NCBI GenBank assembly: GCA_010093685.1
Contig: MU006254.1
Span: forward strand, 19,214-83,213
Origin: Ophiobolus disseminans
Taxonomy: Eukaryota; Ascomycota; Dothideomycetes; Pleosporales; Phaeosphaeriaceae
Reading direction: 5' to 3'
DNA: 64,000 nt
Part shown: piece by piece, positions 1 to 10,996 of the stretch
Layout of the letters: the number at the start of each line of letters is the position of its first letter
How positions within the stretch are numbered: the first letter of the stretch is position 1
The notes under the pieces: generated by a model
The model's database searches: none
The model's input: only the letters and a program-made list of their open reading frames with translations
Told to the model about the DNA's origin: nothing
Position numbers and translations under genes: made by a program

Positions 1-2
1 TG

Positions 3-386
3 CGAGGGATGGAGGAGGCACTCGGACCCACCCACACGTTGACATTGAACACAGTCAACAACCTGGGCAACCTCTACGCGAACCAAGGCAAGCTGAGCGA
101 GGCGGAGAAGATGTACGAGCGGGCGCTGCGAGGGTACGAGGCGGCGCTCGGAGACCAGCTTGTGCAACAGTACACGCCAGCACTCAACACCATGCAGAAC
201 ATGGGCGATCTTTACGTGGGGCAAGCAGAAACCGGGCAAGCAGAAACCGCTAAAGCACAGGCAATGTACGCAAGAGCTCTTTCTGGGCTCAGCACCGTGC
301 TCGGTCAGTCAAGCAAGAGGTGTGTAGACTTAGCGGCAAAGATTGACCAGTTGTCCCATCCCAGAGAGGAGGGGAATCACACCTAG
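3..386 (+). CDS. C-terminal fragment of a TPR (kinesin-light-chain type) protein
   Basis: The reading frame is open from the left edge of the window, so the first Met at 9 is probably internal and the gene is 5'-truncated by the window. The product shows tetratricopeptide repeats of the TPR_10/TPR_12 type: helix pairs around LNTVNNLGNLYANQGKLSEA, then a second copy around LNTMQNMGDLYVGQ with a short GQAET duplication. In fungi such arrays form the C-terminal sensor of NLR-like STAND proteins (NB-ARC or NACHT plus TPR), often with an N-terminal nucleoside-phosphorylase domain; a fragment of such a domain lies at 8038. The link between the two is inference. It ends at a TAG in a low-complexity tail. 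Confidence 0.7.
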   Translation, partial: RGMEEALGPTHTLTLNTVNNLGNLYANQGKLSEAEKMYERALRGYEAALGDQLVQQYTPALNTMQNMGDLYVGQAETGQAETAKAQAMYARALSGLSTVLGQSSKRCVDLAAKIDQLSHPREEGNHT

Positions 387-399
387 CAGAGTTGTCAAT

Positions 400-2288
400 G
401 TACAAGCCGGCTCGAAAAGCTGGCTTGATTGGCTTGAGGCTTGCAGTTCCATCAAGCCAAGCTCGCCTATACTAATATGTTAGCAAGCCAAGCTGCTGAT
501 AGAAGTTGGCTTGATGAGCTTGGTCAGCTTGAGCTTCTTGGCAGGCGTGAGGTTTTGAGGCTTTTGGCGTTGCGGGAGGAGCGATCTCACGATACTTTTT
601 TAGTGTTTTAGGCGATAAGGGCGATAAGGATGAGGCTGCTAGTTTTGCCGTTTTAAGTGTTATCGTTGCCCTTAGCGACTACGGTAACCATCCCAACTTT
701 TTCAGCCTCATCTTTTCAGCCTCATGCTGCAACCTCAACCTCAACCTCCCAGCTCCTACTCCCTAGCACCTGCTCCCTGCTCCCTAGTACCTAGTACCGC
801 AGCTTTTTTGGTGTTGTTACGCTCATCGTCGCTATTATGCCCCCAAAGAGGCGCTCCTTGTACGCCTTTGTTACCCTAAATAAGCGCCCTAAAGTCGCGC
901 CTCGCGGTACTGCCAGCCAGCCTATTCAGCTTGAAACCCAGCTATCGCCGCCGCGTCTATCGCCCCGTAAAGCCCTGGTTGAAGCGTCCCAGGCCCCCAA
1001 TTTCGAGTCGCGATTGCGCGAGTCGCAGGCTGAAGCCGCTATCGTTGCGCCTGCTGAGGGCAGCGAGGAGGCAACAGTAGCCCTCTCTGAAGCCGCCGAC
1101 GAGGCTGCTAATAAGGGCTTTGACGCGCACCTCAAGGACGACTTTAACGGCATTAATTGGGCTCGTTTGCCGACGTTTATAAAGCCGCTAGCAGAGCAGC
1201 CGCAGCGCAAGAGCTGGATATACAAATATGGTTATCGCGTTGCGCTGCTCAAGGACCCGAAACGCCTGTTCTTTGTATGCCGGTACTGTCATGAGCACAA
1301 GTATATAGACGCTGGCTGCAGTGGCGTCTTTGAAACAACGCGCGCGCCGTCGGCTGCAGCGCGTCACCTAGGGGAGCAGAGGGCTGGCCATAGCGTTCAG
1401 GCGCCTAGCAAGCCGCCAGTTGTTGTACAGGAAAGCCTCATCCGCCGTGTGCTTCAAGACGGCACAATCAAGGTCTCACAGAAGGTGGCTAACAAGCTCT
1501 CTGGCTTCAATACCCATCGCTTTAGGCTCGCAGCGGTGGACTGGCTCGTTGCGAACAACCACCCTCTCTCTGAGTTTGAATCGCCAGCGTTTCGACGACT
1601 CCTCAAGATGGCCAACCCAGAGGCAGAGGCAGCACTGTAGGCGTCTCACAATAGCGTCTCACGCTACGTTGTGCGCCTGTACGACTACCTAAAGCCGCAC
1701 GTTGTCAAGGACCTGTCGCATGCGCTGAGCAAGATCCACCTTAGCTTTGACAGCTAGACGACAAAGGGCGGCAAGCGTGGCTTCTTAGGCGTCGTCGCGC
1801 ACTACGTTGACAGGCAGGGCAACCTGAAGGACCTGCCTATTGCGCTGCCGCAACTAACAGGCGCTCACAGCGGCGAGCGGATAGCTGAAGTGATCAGTAA
1901 AACGATGCAGCAGTTCGGTATTAACTCACGCAATCTTGGTTACTTTGTACTTGACAACGCGAGCAACAACGACACTGCAGTACAAGCACTTGCTAAGAAG
2001 ATAAGCTTTAACGCAACCTATCGTCGCCTCCGGTGCGGTCCACATACGCTCAACCTTATCGGCCAGGTGCTCCTCTGGGGCAAAGACTCTAACGCCTACG
2101 ACAACGACGTAAGCGAGCTTGCTGAGGAGGAGAGCTCCATACGCTCGTGGAGGCGCGACGGCCCTCTAGGAGTCCTGCTGAGCGTTATTAGATACATTAA
2201 GACGCCCCAACAGTACGCGCTTTTTGCTGACTTTCAGCGCCTCGCCCATCGCGAGCTGCCTGTCGACGCTCCTGCAGATAACAGTTGT
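400..2288 (+). mobile_element. Degenerate, 3'-truncated hAT transposon
   Basis: The left end holds dispersed AAGCCAAGCT/GGCTTGA words (about 405-560), which resemble the subterminal CAAG repeats of the intact hAT at 58120-61243. At 582-605 follows a leader word GATCTCACGATACTTTTTT that also occurs, slightly changed, in the intact hAT (61037-61062, minus strand) and in the element at 45866-48018. The transposase frame starts at 837. Similarity to the intact copy stops near 2285, about halfway through the transposase; the right end and its inverted repeat are missing. A possible left terminus is the CA at 399-400. No target duplication can be assigned. Confidence 0.75.
837..2286 (+). pseudogene. 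hAT transposase pseudogene, N-terminal half, two RIP-type stops
   Basis: One continuous frame from the ATG at 837 aligns with the first half of the intact transposase at 58290-60869. Shared features are the basic N-terminus, a BED-like zinc-binding stretch (CRYCHEHKYIDAGC), the SGFNTHRFRLAAVDWLV block, the catalytic-core region with TTKGGKRGFLG, and the FVLDNASNNDTA block. Two in-frame TAG codons, at 1638 and 1755, both sit where the intact copy has Trp (ALW and DGW); TGG to TAG is the product of CpA to TpA on the opposite strand. The frame then runs into unrelated sequence and stops at 2367. It cannot encode an active enzyme. Confidence 0.88.
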
Positions 2289-3404
2289 GCTGCTTGCAGA
2301 ACCGGAAACTGCAAGTGCATAAGAGTGTATGGAATTCCAGGATATGGAATTCCAGGCTGTGGAATCTAGGCTGACTTTATTTATATACACTTACTAAGCC
2401 ACCTTCGCAAAACATGGGTCCTCTGCCATCTTCAGCATATTCGAATGCTGATTAGGGTTGCAATGTAGGTACTGTACAGGCAATTAATAGAGGAGCGTTA
2501 GGGTGATGCAGCCACGTTGCTCTTGAAAACTTGAGCCATGCGGCGCAGAAGTGGCCCCACACGATCGCCTCGACAATAGCCATCCAACGCCTCCACCGAA
2601 GCCTGCTAGTCGGCTAGTCTATGGATCTAACACTGCCAGTCCAAAGACGGTCACAAATACACTAATACACAGCACGTGCTGGTAAGAGCCACGACGCCTT
2701 TGCTATAGGTGAGGCCGGCGCGGGGGAGGAGAAGGGTTTGGAGATGCTAGTCTCAATCTGGTGGGCGTCGGCCGAGGCCACCACGCGCAGGACGCAGGAG
2801 CGCGCCCCGCCGCCATGCAAAAACTCGAAGCGCCGGAAGTACCTAGACGAAAATAACCCACACGCACCAGCGCAGCATCAAATCGTCCTTCTAAGGGCAC
2901 TTATGCTGCTTACTGTGCTGACTCGAGTCGATTATAGCACTGCTTATTGAAACTACTTAGACCTCGCCTTGCTATCGTTAATCTAAACATTATACTATTG
3001 CGCACTGTAGCGGGTTAGCTACCTAGCATTCAAATAGGATGCGTTTTCATAATGCTAACACAGCTCTCTGTCTTGCGCCTTCGAGCGCGGTCACAATACT
3101 TCCATCAAAAGTTGCCGTAAGATTTTACCCTTGTAGTAAGCCTATTAACTCTCTCACTTCTTCTGCAGGTCTGTAATGTACTAAGCGTAAGCACTTCTAT
3201 GCAGATTCATACAGTCAAAGCATTCACGACGGAGGATTTCTGTAGTCGGTCTGGTATAGTCCCTATGGCACGGCTGTGAATTCATGTTGTGCGGCACCTT
3301 TCGCGTGGAGTATTGACTATAGGGCAGCGAGAGTAGAATCAGAAAATTGGGAGACTAGCTTGTATGCTCCCCCTATCCCACCAAAGGGCTTATGGGGTGA
3401 CGAC
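2289..3404. other. Intergenic stretch with a GC-rich island
   Basis: No supported gene. A GC-rich patch at about 2705-2850 sits in otherwise AT-richer sequence and is open in frame 2 (with EMLVSIWWASAEATTRR), which may be a scrap of an old exon, but I cannot assign it. The words around 2293-2330 resemble the outer ends of the inverted repeats at 25735 and 28914. Confidence 0.35.
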
Positions 3405-3682
3405 TGTAAGATACGAGGGTATGGGGATGTAATGGGCTGAAGCCTTGATTGATAGTACTTGGCCTGTGGCCTTCGTTGTGCCTATGATAGGCTGAGAGCC
3501 TGGTTGCTGTGGGATCCCTCGGTGGAATCCTCGGAGCTTCGTCGGCGTTCTAGGGAATCGCTGGAAGCTTCTCGAAGACAGCACCACTGGACATATAAAC
3601 TCAACACGAGCGTAGGATAGCTTCTCTATCGAATTCATCACTGTTTACCTTGCACTTATGGTTAACCCATCGCACCCTTACA
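3405..3682 (+). repeat. LTR-like repeat, family D, copy 1
   Basis: It begins TGTAAG and ends CTTACA, the short inverted termini expected of an LTR, and has a TATA-like ATATAAA near 3594. The body is highly similar to 13128-13399, from GGGCTGAAGCCTTGATTGAT to the CTTACA end. No coding region flanks it, so it is probably a solo LTR. No clear 5-bp target duplication is visible. Confidence 0.6.
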
Positions 3683-5437
3683 GGGGATAGTCTGCCTATG
3701 CTTCAATGTGGGTGTTCTTTCGCCATTGACTTTAAAAAGGATCCACAGTTCAATGACCCAGTCATTCATTGTCAGAAACGGAACTATCATCGGGTTTGGA
3801 CAGTCGCGTATATCTAACTCATTTCGTTCACAGTCCGTCCGTCTATATTCTTATCCCTGTCTGTCAGCCTTGGTCCGTTCATCCTCTCCATGTCTTGCTG
3901 ATCGGCTTTAGCTCTCAGCGGCAAGCGGAAACTTTGCGCTATTACGTGCGCATCCAATCGAAGCAGCAATCGTGTTAGCAGAGTTCTAAGGTATAGTGCT
4001 TTGCGAGACAACCGCTCTACGGTCCCTTTTAAAACAAGGTGTAACCGCCAGCGCCAGCGTAACATCAAATTCGCACTAGCAACATGTAAGCCATTTCGCA
4101 TGAGATTACATTAGTTGTTAGATTTGCTCTATTTCGACGTGTCTGCTCTAATTCGACGTATCTGCCCAGCCTCGATATATCGTGATCATACTGATGTGCC
4201 CTATGTGACAGGCATGACGCTGAATGGGGGTTGTGCGTCATCTGATTGGTGCTGTATGTGGCTAGAAAGTTAACCACGGTTAGCTTCTAGCTCGTGTAGA
4301 ATTGTCATACATGAAGTAGTTGTGGTAGAAGGCATCTTCCAGCACTGCCGTCCTCTTCTCCCATGCCCGCGGCCGGCTGCTTAGCGAGCGGCGATGAAAC
4401 ATGGGGGGCGTTCGAGTATTCCCCAGAAGTTTTAACAGTGGCGAACGAAGCCGCTATACTTTGCGCCTAGTCCCCTTTTGTTGCCACTGTCAAAACTCCA
4501 AGGGGATACCACAGTAATTTAGCAGGGGATGCGAATGTTCAGGCTGCGAACGCGGTGGTGGGTGCGGCGGCAGCATGATCCACAAGCTTCGGCGCCTCCA
4601 ACAGGATACAGTAATAACAACCACACTGGCCGGGGCTTGCGGAACTTTGGGTGTCAGAGTAGTAGCTTATGGGCGCTCACCCGCCGAACGCGCAGCTTTA
4701 CAGTGGCTGGTCACTCTATCAGCCACCTCAACAGGCGCCCCAGCCGCTGTGATCGCATTACTTTCATCGTAAATCGTATAGGCAGGGGTTCAGATCATGC
4801 TCTTTGAGTTCACTTGGTCATCAGGAGTCGAAGACGATTCGCACCTGTGTCATGCTTGCTCGAGTGTGGGACATGCTGTTCATATCGGCAAGCGCGTTAA
4901 AAGTACCCACTAGCAAGTGTTAGCACACAGCGTCTTGAACCCATTGTGCGAGGCATTGCGTTTCGATATTGGCACTGACTTTGAATTTAGCAGATGAGCA
5001 GTAACGATGGTAGAGAATGGGCAGTGCTACCAAAAGATCTCCTACTCCAACACATCAATCAGCCTTCCCACATCTCCTTGTCTCAAAGCATTTCGTCTAT
5101 CGCATCTCCTGCCAGACCTTCTTTCCTGTCTTTGCCTCTAGGCATTACCTTCCAAGGCTTTTGACTTCTCTCTCCCACCAGAAAGCTCTGCGCACACCAA
5201 AATCATGATATCACGACAGTACTGGACTACAAGAACCAACTAAGTCCAACAACTTACTAACATCCTCGAGCACCCATCCTCGAACGGCCTCATCATCATT
5301 GCACGCCTCGGCTCGGCGATTCCGACTAATGTGGCCCACGGATGGTTCTCGCGCCGTTGCCGCATTCGAAGACAGGGTTTGCTAATCATGTTCTTCACGC
5401 AGATGACTGCTCATTCATCCAGAACAGACCAATCATC
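3683..5437. other. Intergenic stretch
   Basis: I see no protein family in any of the short open frames here and no RNA gene. The only structured item is the inverted repeat at 4421-4505. Confidence 0.4.
4421..4505. repeat. Short inverted-repeat element (MITE-like)
   Basis: Two arms of about 22 nt (4421-4442 and 4483-4505) are inverted copies sharing AGTTTTRACAGTGGC and a run of four C/G at the outer tips, around a 40-nt spacer. The flanks read TATT on the left and ATAC on the right, so a TA target duplication of Tc1/mariner type is possible. It has no coding capacity. Confidence 0.5.
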
Positions 5438-6706
5438 TCACCCAGCCGAACCATCTTCCTCGAGCCTTGGACGCTTCTTCCCAGGGTCACGCCCAGCGTA
5501 CTCCGACGACGGCGTGGGCGGCAGCGAAATAGGCGCAATGTGCGTAGAATCCGTTCGGACAGTATGGCTAGCCGAGCTTCCACTCTTCGCGGCCTTCATC
5601 TTTGTCTTGGTAGCCTCGTCGCTGAACAGATCTAATGCCTGCTTAAGAGACTGCAATCGACCACCAAGCGCGAACGCAATGTGATTCTTAAGCAGTGCGC
5701 GTGCTTCCATCAAGCCCTGCTCGTTGCGCAGAGTGCAGTCGTGTATGCTCTTCATGTAGTATTCGGCGCCGCCTGCGCTATCGAGTTCGCGCCAATGGAG
5801 CCAGATGTTGACGGTTTGGATGTCGCATGTGACAGAGATGTGTGAGCATTCGAGCTCAGTTGGTGGCTGTCCGCGTGCAATCGTGTAGAACTCGTCGAGG
5901 TAGCGGACAATGGTCGCGCCGTCTCGGGCGCTCTGGGCGTGCGCAATCATGTGGGACTCGCCCGAGGCAGGCTTCCACTGGGAGGTCAGAAAAGGAAACA
6001 GCAGGACCGGGTTGAGGGTAAAGTTCGCTAGCGCTTCTTCCTCGTCGGCACTGAAAGCTGTGGCCAATGGAGGCTCTGTGGCTGAGGCTTGGTTGTTGGA
6101 GAGGTAGCCGATGATGGTATCGGGCTGGGGCTGCGACAGTGCGCGGAGTGATTTGCCTGGTGGCGTATGCGGTAGGAAGTCGCGAGAGAGATTAGTGTTG
6201 AGCTTCTTCGATATCATGGACACCCCATTAAGTGTGTGAGGGTCGTCCTCGCCAGCGAACAGCAACAGCGGCTCTAGCTTATAAATGCCGGTGCTCTCAT
6301 TTTCTAGCGACGCCGCTAGCCGCTGCGACACGATTTGCTTCGCATTCGGCGACCGCGGGCCATCTCGCGTGCTCAAGAGGACTGTGTCGAGATGACGCTT
6401 GAGCTGTGTGGGCGGCGCGCGCGCGGCGTCAACGAGGATACGGTAGGAGCGCAGCGTTGCGCGATCATCCCAGGCGCGGCGAGTTGGTGAGCCTGATCGC
6501 GACGACATAGGTGGCGACGAAGTATGAGCAGGCGGTGCTGGCGGTGTTGAACGGAGCGTGTGTTGGGCGAGGTTGTCGAGCGTGAGGGGCAGCCACTGCA
6601 ATTCAGCGACGGCGAGAAATGGCGGGCTGCGAGGCGGTGTGATGCAGGCGCGGAGTTTCGTAGGCGGCAGGTCTGCAGTGCTTGCAGAACGCTTTCGTTT
6701 GAGCAT
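5438..6706 (-). CDS. DUF7924-like fungal protein, copy 1 (intact)
   Basis: Uninterrupted frame of about 422 aa from the Met in MLKRKRSAS (an alternative Met lies 15 nt upstream at 6721). The N-terminus is basic and Pro/Ser-rich (residues 1-90). The middle holds QPQPDTIIGYL (around 193-203) and FPFLTSQWKPASGESH (around 238-253), followed by ARDGATIVRYLDEF. Family assignment to DUF7924 is from memory. The PD...xWK spacing resembles a PD-(D/E)XK nuclease core with Gln in the usual acidic place, so nuclease activity is only a guess. The C-terminus is basic (KKRPRLEE) and could be a nuclear signal. Broken paralogues lie at 18894-19830 and 49305-49847, making this the only intact copy in the window. 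Confidence 0.75.
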   Translation of the reverse strand: MLKRKRSASTADLPPTKLRACITPPRSPPFLAVAELQWLPLTLDNLAQHTLRSTPPAPPAHTSSPPMSSRSGSPTRRAWDDRATLRSYRILVDAARAPPTQLKRHLDTVLLSTRDGPRSPNAKQIVSQRLAASLENESTGIYKLEPLLLFAGEDDPHTLNGVSMISKKLNTNLSRDFLPHTPPGKSLRALSQPQPDTIIGYLSNNQASATEPPLATAFSADEEEALANFTLNPVLLFPFLTSQWKPASGESHMIAHAQSARDGATIVRYLDEFYTIARGQPPTELECSHISVTCDIQTVNIWLHWRELDSAGGAEYYMKSIHDCTLRNEQGLMEARALLKNHIAFALGGRLQSLKQALDLFSDEATKTKMKAAKSGSSASHTVRTDSTHIAPISLPPTPSSEYAGRDPGKKRPRLEEDGSAG

Positions 6707-6721
6707 TTTGGTGAAGCGCAA

Positions 6722-8037
6722 TTGTGTGGGTTATGTGGTGGTGGGTGGAGTGAAGAGGCACGCTAGTTGCCGCGGGCAGCGTTGGCGCAGTAACGCAGCG
6801 TCGCACGGGTGCCACGTGTCCTTGGCGGCTAGACTAGGCCTGTATCGGCTAAGTAAAGTCCCACCCCACGGGGTTCATCAACGCCGTCATACTCGCTGGC
6901 TAATATACGGCTACCGCCTGCACCGGATCTCACTACATCTCCACCAGCCCAGATTGTGGCGGGGCGGGGTGGGGCGGGGCAGACGGTCATCCGCTTATGT
7001 AAGGGCTTGGCGAGGAAACTCAAAGCTTTGGCTGCCGCTGCGCCCCGCATTGTTACCCTCGCCTGAACTCTGGCCTGCATCCTTGGTCAACTAGCCCCGG
7101 CTACTGTATCGAGTCTAAAGAATGAGGGGCAAGCTGCACTCGCCGAAAGGTGACCACGATTCCTCGCAATCCCTCCCACTACAGTCGCGAGCATAATCAG
7201 TTTCCGGTCCCCGCACTGGCTCCGCTCTCATTGCACGAACCCCCTGCTACAGTCTTACTATATCTGTCTTAGTGCTATATAGGGTGTGGTAAAATATAGT
7301 CTTTCTGTACAGTAATATAATCAAGCATTATCTTATAGTAGTCGTCCTTATTGTTGTAGACAGTGAAAGTGAGGGTCAAGCCTGAACTGCGTAAATTAGT
7401 AGAAATGGACTGGCAGTGCACAAAGCTGAACGTGGTATTAATTGCCAGCCTCGCATGAGCCGCATCCATACGGAAGGAAGTGCAGCTGAGAAACTGCTTC
7501 GTCGATTGTGTAGCCATGTACTCGTTACCTACAGTATGCCCACCTGCTCGCACCAGCTAGAGCTGCACGTAACCTATTACCCTGCGACCACGTTCTCGAT
7601 CAACTTAGATCCTCGCGCGGCTACTCAACAAGTGCGTGCGGGACAAGCTCATACACCAGTACTCGGGACTCTGGGGCTAATTACCGTGCGTCCACCCATG
7701 CGCGCCGGGCTAATGAGCAGTCCGTGTAAGCAACTAAATATACTAAGATATTCACCTCCAGAATATCATCCGCCTTTTTGCTTACAGTCCGCCCGCGCCG
7801 CTCACATCCTCTACGCCTACAAAGCAGTGAGAGCGTCTACACCTCAGCCTGCTAATCTCTAGCTGACTGCGGCCAGCCATGCAGGTTACAAGACTGAGCA
7901 GCAGCAAATGCCGCTACCACACTGCTAAACCTTCGCGTCACGAACCCTCGCTTTCTAGCCGCAAGCACTGCACTCGACTGCACCTCTACGCTACACCTCC
8001 CTCACAGCAGCTCTTGGCTCCATCGTAAAAGCGGCAA
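6722..8037. other. Intergenic stretch between divergent genes
   Basis: This separates the minus-strand DUF7924 gene from the plus-strand PNP fragment. Apart from the G-quadruplex motif, I see no gene. Open frames at 7275-7553 (minus) and 7416-7862 (plus) have no recognisable domain. Confidence 0.4.
6961..6979 (+). promoter_or_regulatory. Predicted four-tetrad G-quadruplex upstream of the DUF7924 gene
   Basis: GGGGCGGGGTGGGGCGGGG: four runs of four G separated by single-base loops, which is among the most stable quadruplex arrangements known in vitro. It lies about 255 nt upstream of the minus-strand gene starting at 6706, with the G-rich strand opposite to that gene's coding strand. A regulatory role is inference. 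Confidence 0.55.
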
Positions 8038-8526
8038 ATGGCGCGCTACCTGCGCCGCGACGACTACACTGTGGGATGGGTATGCGCCCTCTCAGTCGAG
8101 CTGGCTGCCGCGCAGGAGATGCTCGACGAAGAGCACGACACGCCCCCATCTACCGCCTACGATACTAACATCTACACCTGCGGACGAGTCGGCGAGCATA
8201 ACGTCGTCATCGCATGTCCGCCTGAAGGACAAACAGGCACTAACTCAGCTGCGGCAGTGGCTGTGCAGATAAAGATAGCGTTCCCGTCCACGCGGTTTGG
8301 GCTGATGGTAGGCATAGGAGGAGGCGTGCCCAGCGAGGAAGCAGACATCAGGCTTGGGGACGTGGTAGTCAGCAAGCCACACAAGGTGCACGGCGGAGTA
8401 GTGCAATACGACTCCGGCAAGGCTACTCCGAGCGGGTTTGAGCGCACTGGATTGCTCAATACCCCGCCGATAGTTCTGCTTAACGCAGTCGCGAACCTGC
8501 GGGCCAAGCACATGCGAGGGAGAGGC
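8038..8526 (+). pseudogene. 5' fragment of a PNP-type NLR (nucleoside phosphorylase-like domain)
   Basis: The ATG at 8038 opens a frame with the hallmarks of the PNP_UDP-like domain at the N-terminus of many fungal STAND proteins: YTVGWVCALSVELAAAQEML (start), a GRVGEHNVVIACPP strand, the glycine-rich RFGLMVGIGGGVPS phosphate-loop region, then IRLGDVVVSKP and GVVQYDSGKA. About 163 residues match before the frame enters a solo LTR at 8527; the stop at 8572-8574 lies within the LTR. No NACHT or NB-ARC part follows downstream, so the gene is decapitated here rather than merely interrupted. In this family the domain is a signalling N-terminal module rather than a housekeeping phosphorylase. Confidence 0.8.
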
Positions 8527-8721
8527 TGTCGCGGTGTGGAAACAGCGCATATGCAGGAAGAATTGAAGGATTGAACTGAGGTTGTATTGTGTAAAGCTAC
8601 AAACTATATATATAGGTATGCAGCTGTGGGTAGCGCTAGTTCAATGTAGGTAGTCGCAACTCGCTACCATATAAGTGAGGTGCGATTGCAGGTAAGGCAG
8701 GAGACACCCCAAACCGTGACA
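8527..8721 (+). repeat. Solo LTR, family B, copy 1
   Basis: Starts TGTCGCGG and ends ACCGTGACA, with the same body as 31056-31244 (plus strand), 50629-50761 (minus) and the 3' piece at 56335-56424. It truncates the PNP-type gene. GAGGC precedes it and recurs 2 nt after its end, an imperfect trace of a target duplication. Confidence 0.75.
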
Positions 8722-9560
8722 TTGAGGCATTACGTGTTGTCGCTGCGCAGGCGTTTTGATGGGGAGAGTGTTCGCAGGTGCCAAGCCAGTGAGGGCTTAG
8801 CTCCACTCAGGTTGGACTAGCGTTGTTCTGCTCTTCCCTTTGAGCCTCCGTAGCCTCACAATCCATCACTCAGTTCGCCCACTTTTCCCTCTCAGTCCAT
8901 CAGAGAGTGCGCCGCTCGCCTGTGAAGCACGTTAATAAGGAATACCAGAAAGAGCAGCGACAGTACAGTATTTTCCGCCCTGCGCTTTAATCGAGTATAG
9001 ATTGTTACACACTTCTTTTACCTGTCTTCCGATCTCTCTTTGTGTACTATACAGTGTCTTTGACTCAAATTGAAAAAATAGTAAATAATAGAGAGTTCAT
9101 GCATCTAGTGTGCGTAGACAATTTTAGTTTCAATCCAAGCTACTAGGAATGCGCCGTATGCAGCCAACAATGAAATGTCACGCCGAACTCAGGAGCCTCC
9201 TTTCCTTGTTCCTGCTTTGTAACCCTGATCGCGCGCCATGTACCACGATTTGCTCGACATGTTGCACTAAATTAGGTTTGCGCTAGACGACGCCAATCGC
9301 AGATCTGTAGAAAGAACTTGCAGCTTGAAACAAACCGGGATCTCAGTCTTCTTTTGTTGGCGGTGTTTCCTTGTAGTACTGCTAACACAAGTTCGACTAT
9401 GGTTATCTATTATGGCTAAGAACAAAGGCGGACGAATACCGCATGCAGCCAAGTTGATCACCTGCAAAGGCATGGCGAGATCGTTGTGTGCGGGGCTTAG
9501 GTGTATTTATTCTCATCCTGGTCGCTCTTCTCCAACCCAACACAGTTGGCAGCTTATTAA
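8722..9560. other. Intergenic stretch
   Basis: No gene recognised. The 3' end is the 5' region of the kinase gene at 9582. Confidence 0.4.
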
Positions 9561-9581
9561 TACACAGTCAACAATTTCAAA

Positions 9582-10790
9582 ATGCGTTCCGCATCCAAAA
9601 TTCTCCAGGAATGGTATATCAACAATTTCAAAGGTCGTTCCCGATCCGAAATTCTCCAGGAATGGTATGGTGTGAAGACAGCACAAGAGGCACAGGAAAT
9701 TTTCTGGGTCGATTCCCAGACAGATGATGGCATCTCATTGTCCCAAATCACAAAGCTGAAGCTTCCGTACGAAGCGCCAGTTCATCCTGGTATACCTTCG
9801 CTTGAAGATATTGAAAAGGGGATGAGGGAGAATTACATCAATAGGAAAATAGGGACATCCCCCGTGTGTAGAGTTGGACAATGCGTTGTCAAGTCGGGCG
9901 GCAAATACATAGTTCAGGTACACAATTTCCGGATTCACACTACGGCACGTGTTGTATATCTAACGCACATATAGGAAGGGGAAGACATGATCTTTCTTAA
10001 GCAACATTCGCAGGTCCGTGTACCTGACGTTTACGCCATCCTCGAAGATTCAAAGTATGGTCAAGTGGTTTACCACATTGTCATGGAGTTTATTGAAGGG
10101 GGTTACACCTTGGACTATAACATGTGGAAGGCCATTAGCGACGACGCACATGACAAGATTTGCAAGAGGATAGCGGAACAATTAATTTTGCTCCGCTCTA
10201 TTCCATCTGAGGGGTACTATGGCCGTGTACATAATCAAGGTTGGGAACCAAGTTTCATGCCATTTCGAACGCGTTACAAGGAACTTTCCGGTCCTTACAA
10301 GACATACGAAGAGTTTATCTCGGCGCTGAAAACCGGTGCAGAGGTCCAGTGTTCCATCTCTAGCTGGGGGTCCAACTTTGCACCCGGAGTACCGCTCTGG
10401 TTGGATAAATTCGTACCCACCCTGGCGACAGCGAATGGCCGAGAGCCTGTATTTACACACATAGATCCTGCGCTGAGGAACATGATCATACGGCCGCTGG
10501 AGGGAACAATGGCAACTGCAAAAGACTACGAAGTCATACTGATAGATTGGTCATTTTCTGGGTGGTTCCCAGCTTGGATGCAGTTGGTGGCTTGCGACGC
10601 CAAGCTCCATTTGGATGACATTGATGCTTTGAGGAAGGGGAACTACAGTGTTGACGAAGATGGAAGGGTGACAGGGATAGACGATGAACCACAAAAACAG
10701 TTCATGGCGAAGATTGAACACGCGCTTGGAAATTCTTATAAGGAGGAGAGAAAGTTCTTCCGCAGCCAGACCCATCATAGTCTCTTCTAG
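9582..10790 (+). CDS. APH-family phosphotransferase-like (protein-kinase-like fold), two exons
   Basis: Exon 1 is 9582-9917 and exon 2 is 9975-10790; the 57-nt intron 9918-9974 has GTACAC, a CTAAC branch site and a TAG acceptor. The frame is kept and gives 383 aa. The C-terminal lobe shows the APH signature: FTHIDPALRNMII (catalytic Asp about 276, Asn about 281; His-Ile-Asp instead of the usual His-Gly-Asp) and ILIDWSFSGWFP (metal-binding Asp about 303). GGKYIVQEGEDMIFL matches the beta3/helix-C region. Fungal members of this family are numerous, and their substrates are mostly unknown. The N-terminus contains a 17-codon tandem duplication (see findings), and the true start could lie upstream of the ATG chosen here. 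No stops or RIP signs are seen. Confidence 0.8.
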
Positions 10791-10996
10791 CTTAGAAGGT
10801 GCGCTTCAGTTCACAAACGAATGTTGTATCCTTGATCTTTCTCCACATGAATCTAACCACTATCTTTAATTTCATCGGCAGCTCGCAGACAGAAGAAAAT
10901 CAAGTACTGGTGCTTCTCGTGCTAAGCGGGCGCTATTGCTTCTCAAAACCACTTCCGCCCGTTCCCCAACTACATGATTGCGCTTCCGGATTGCTC

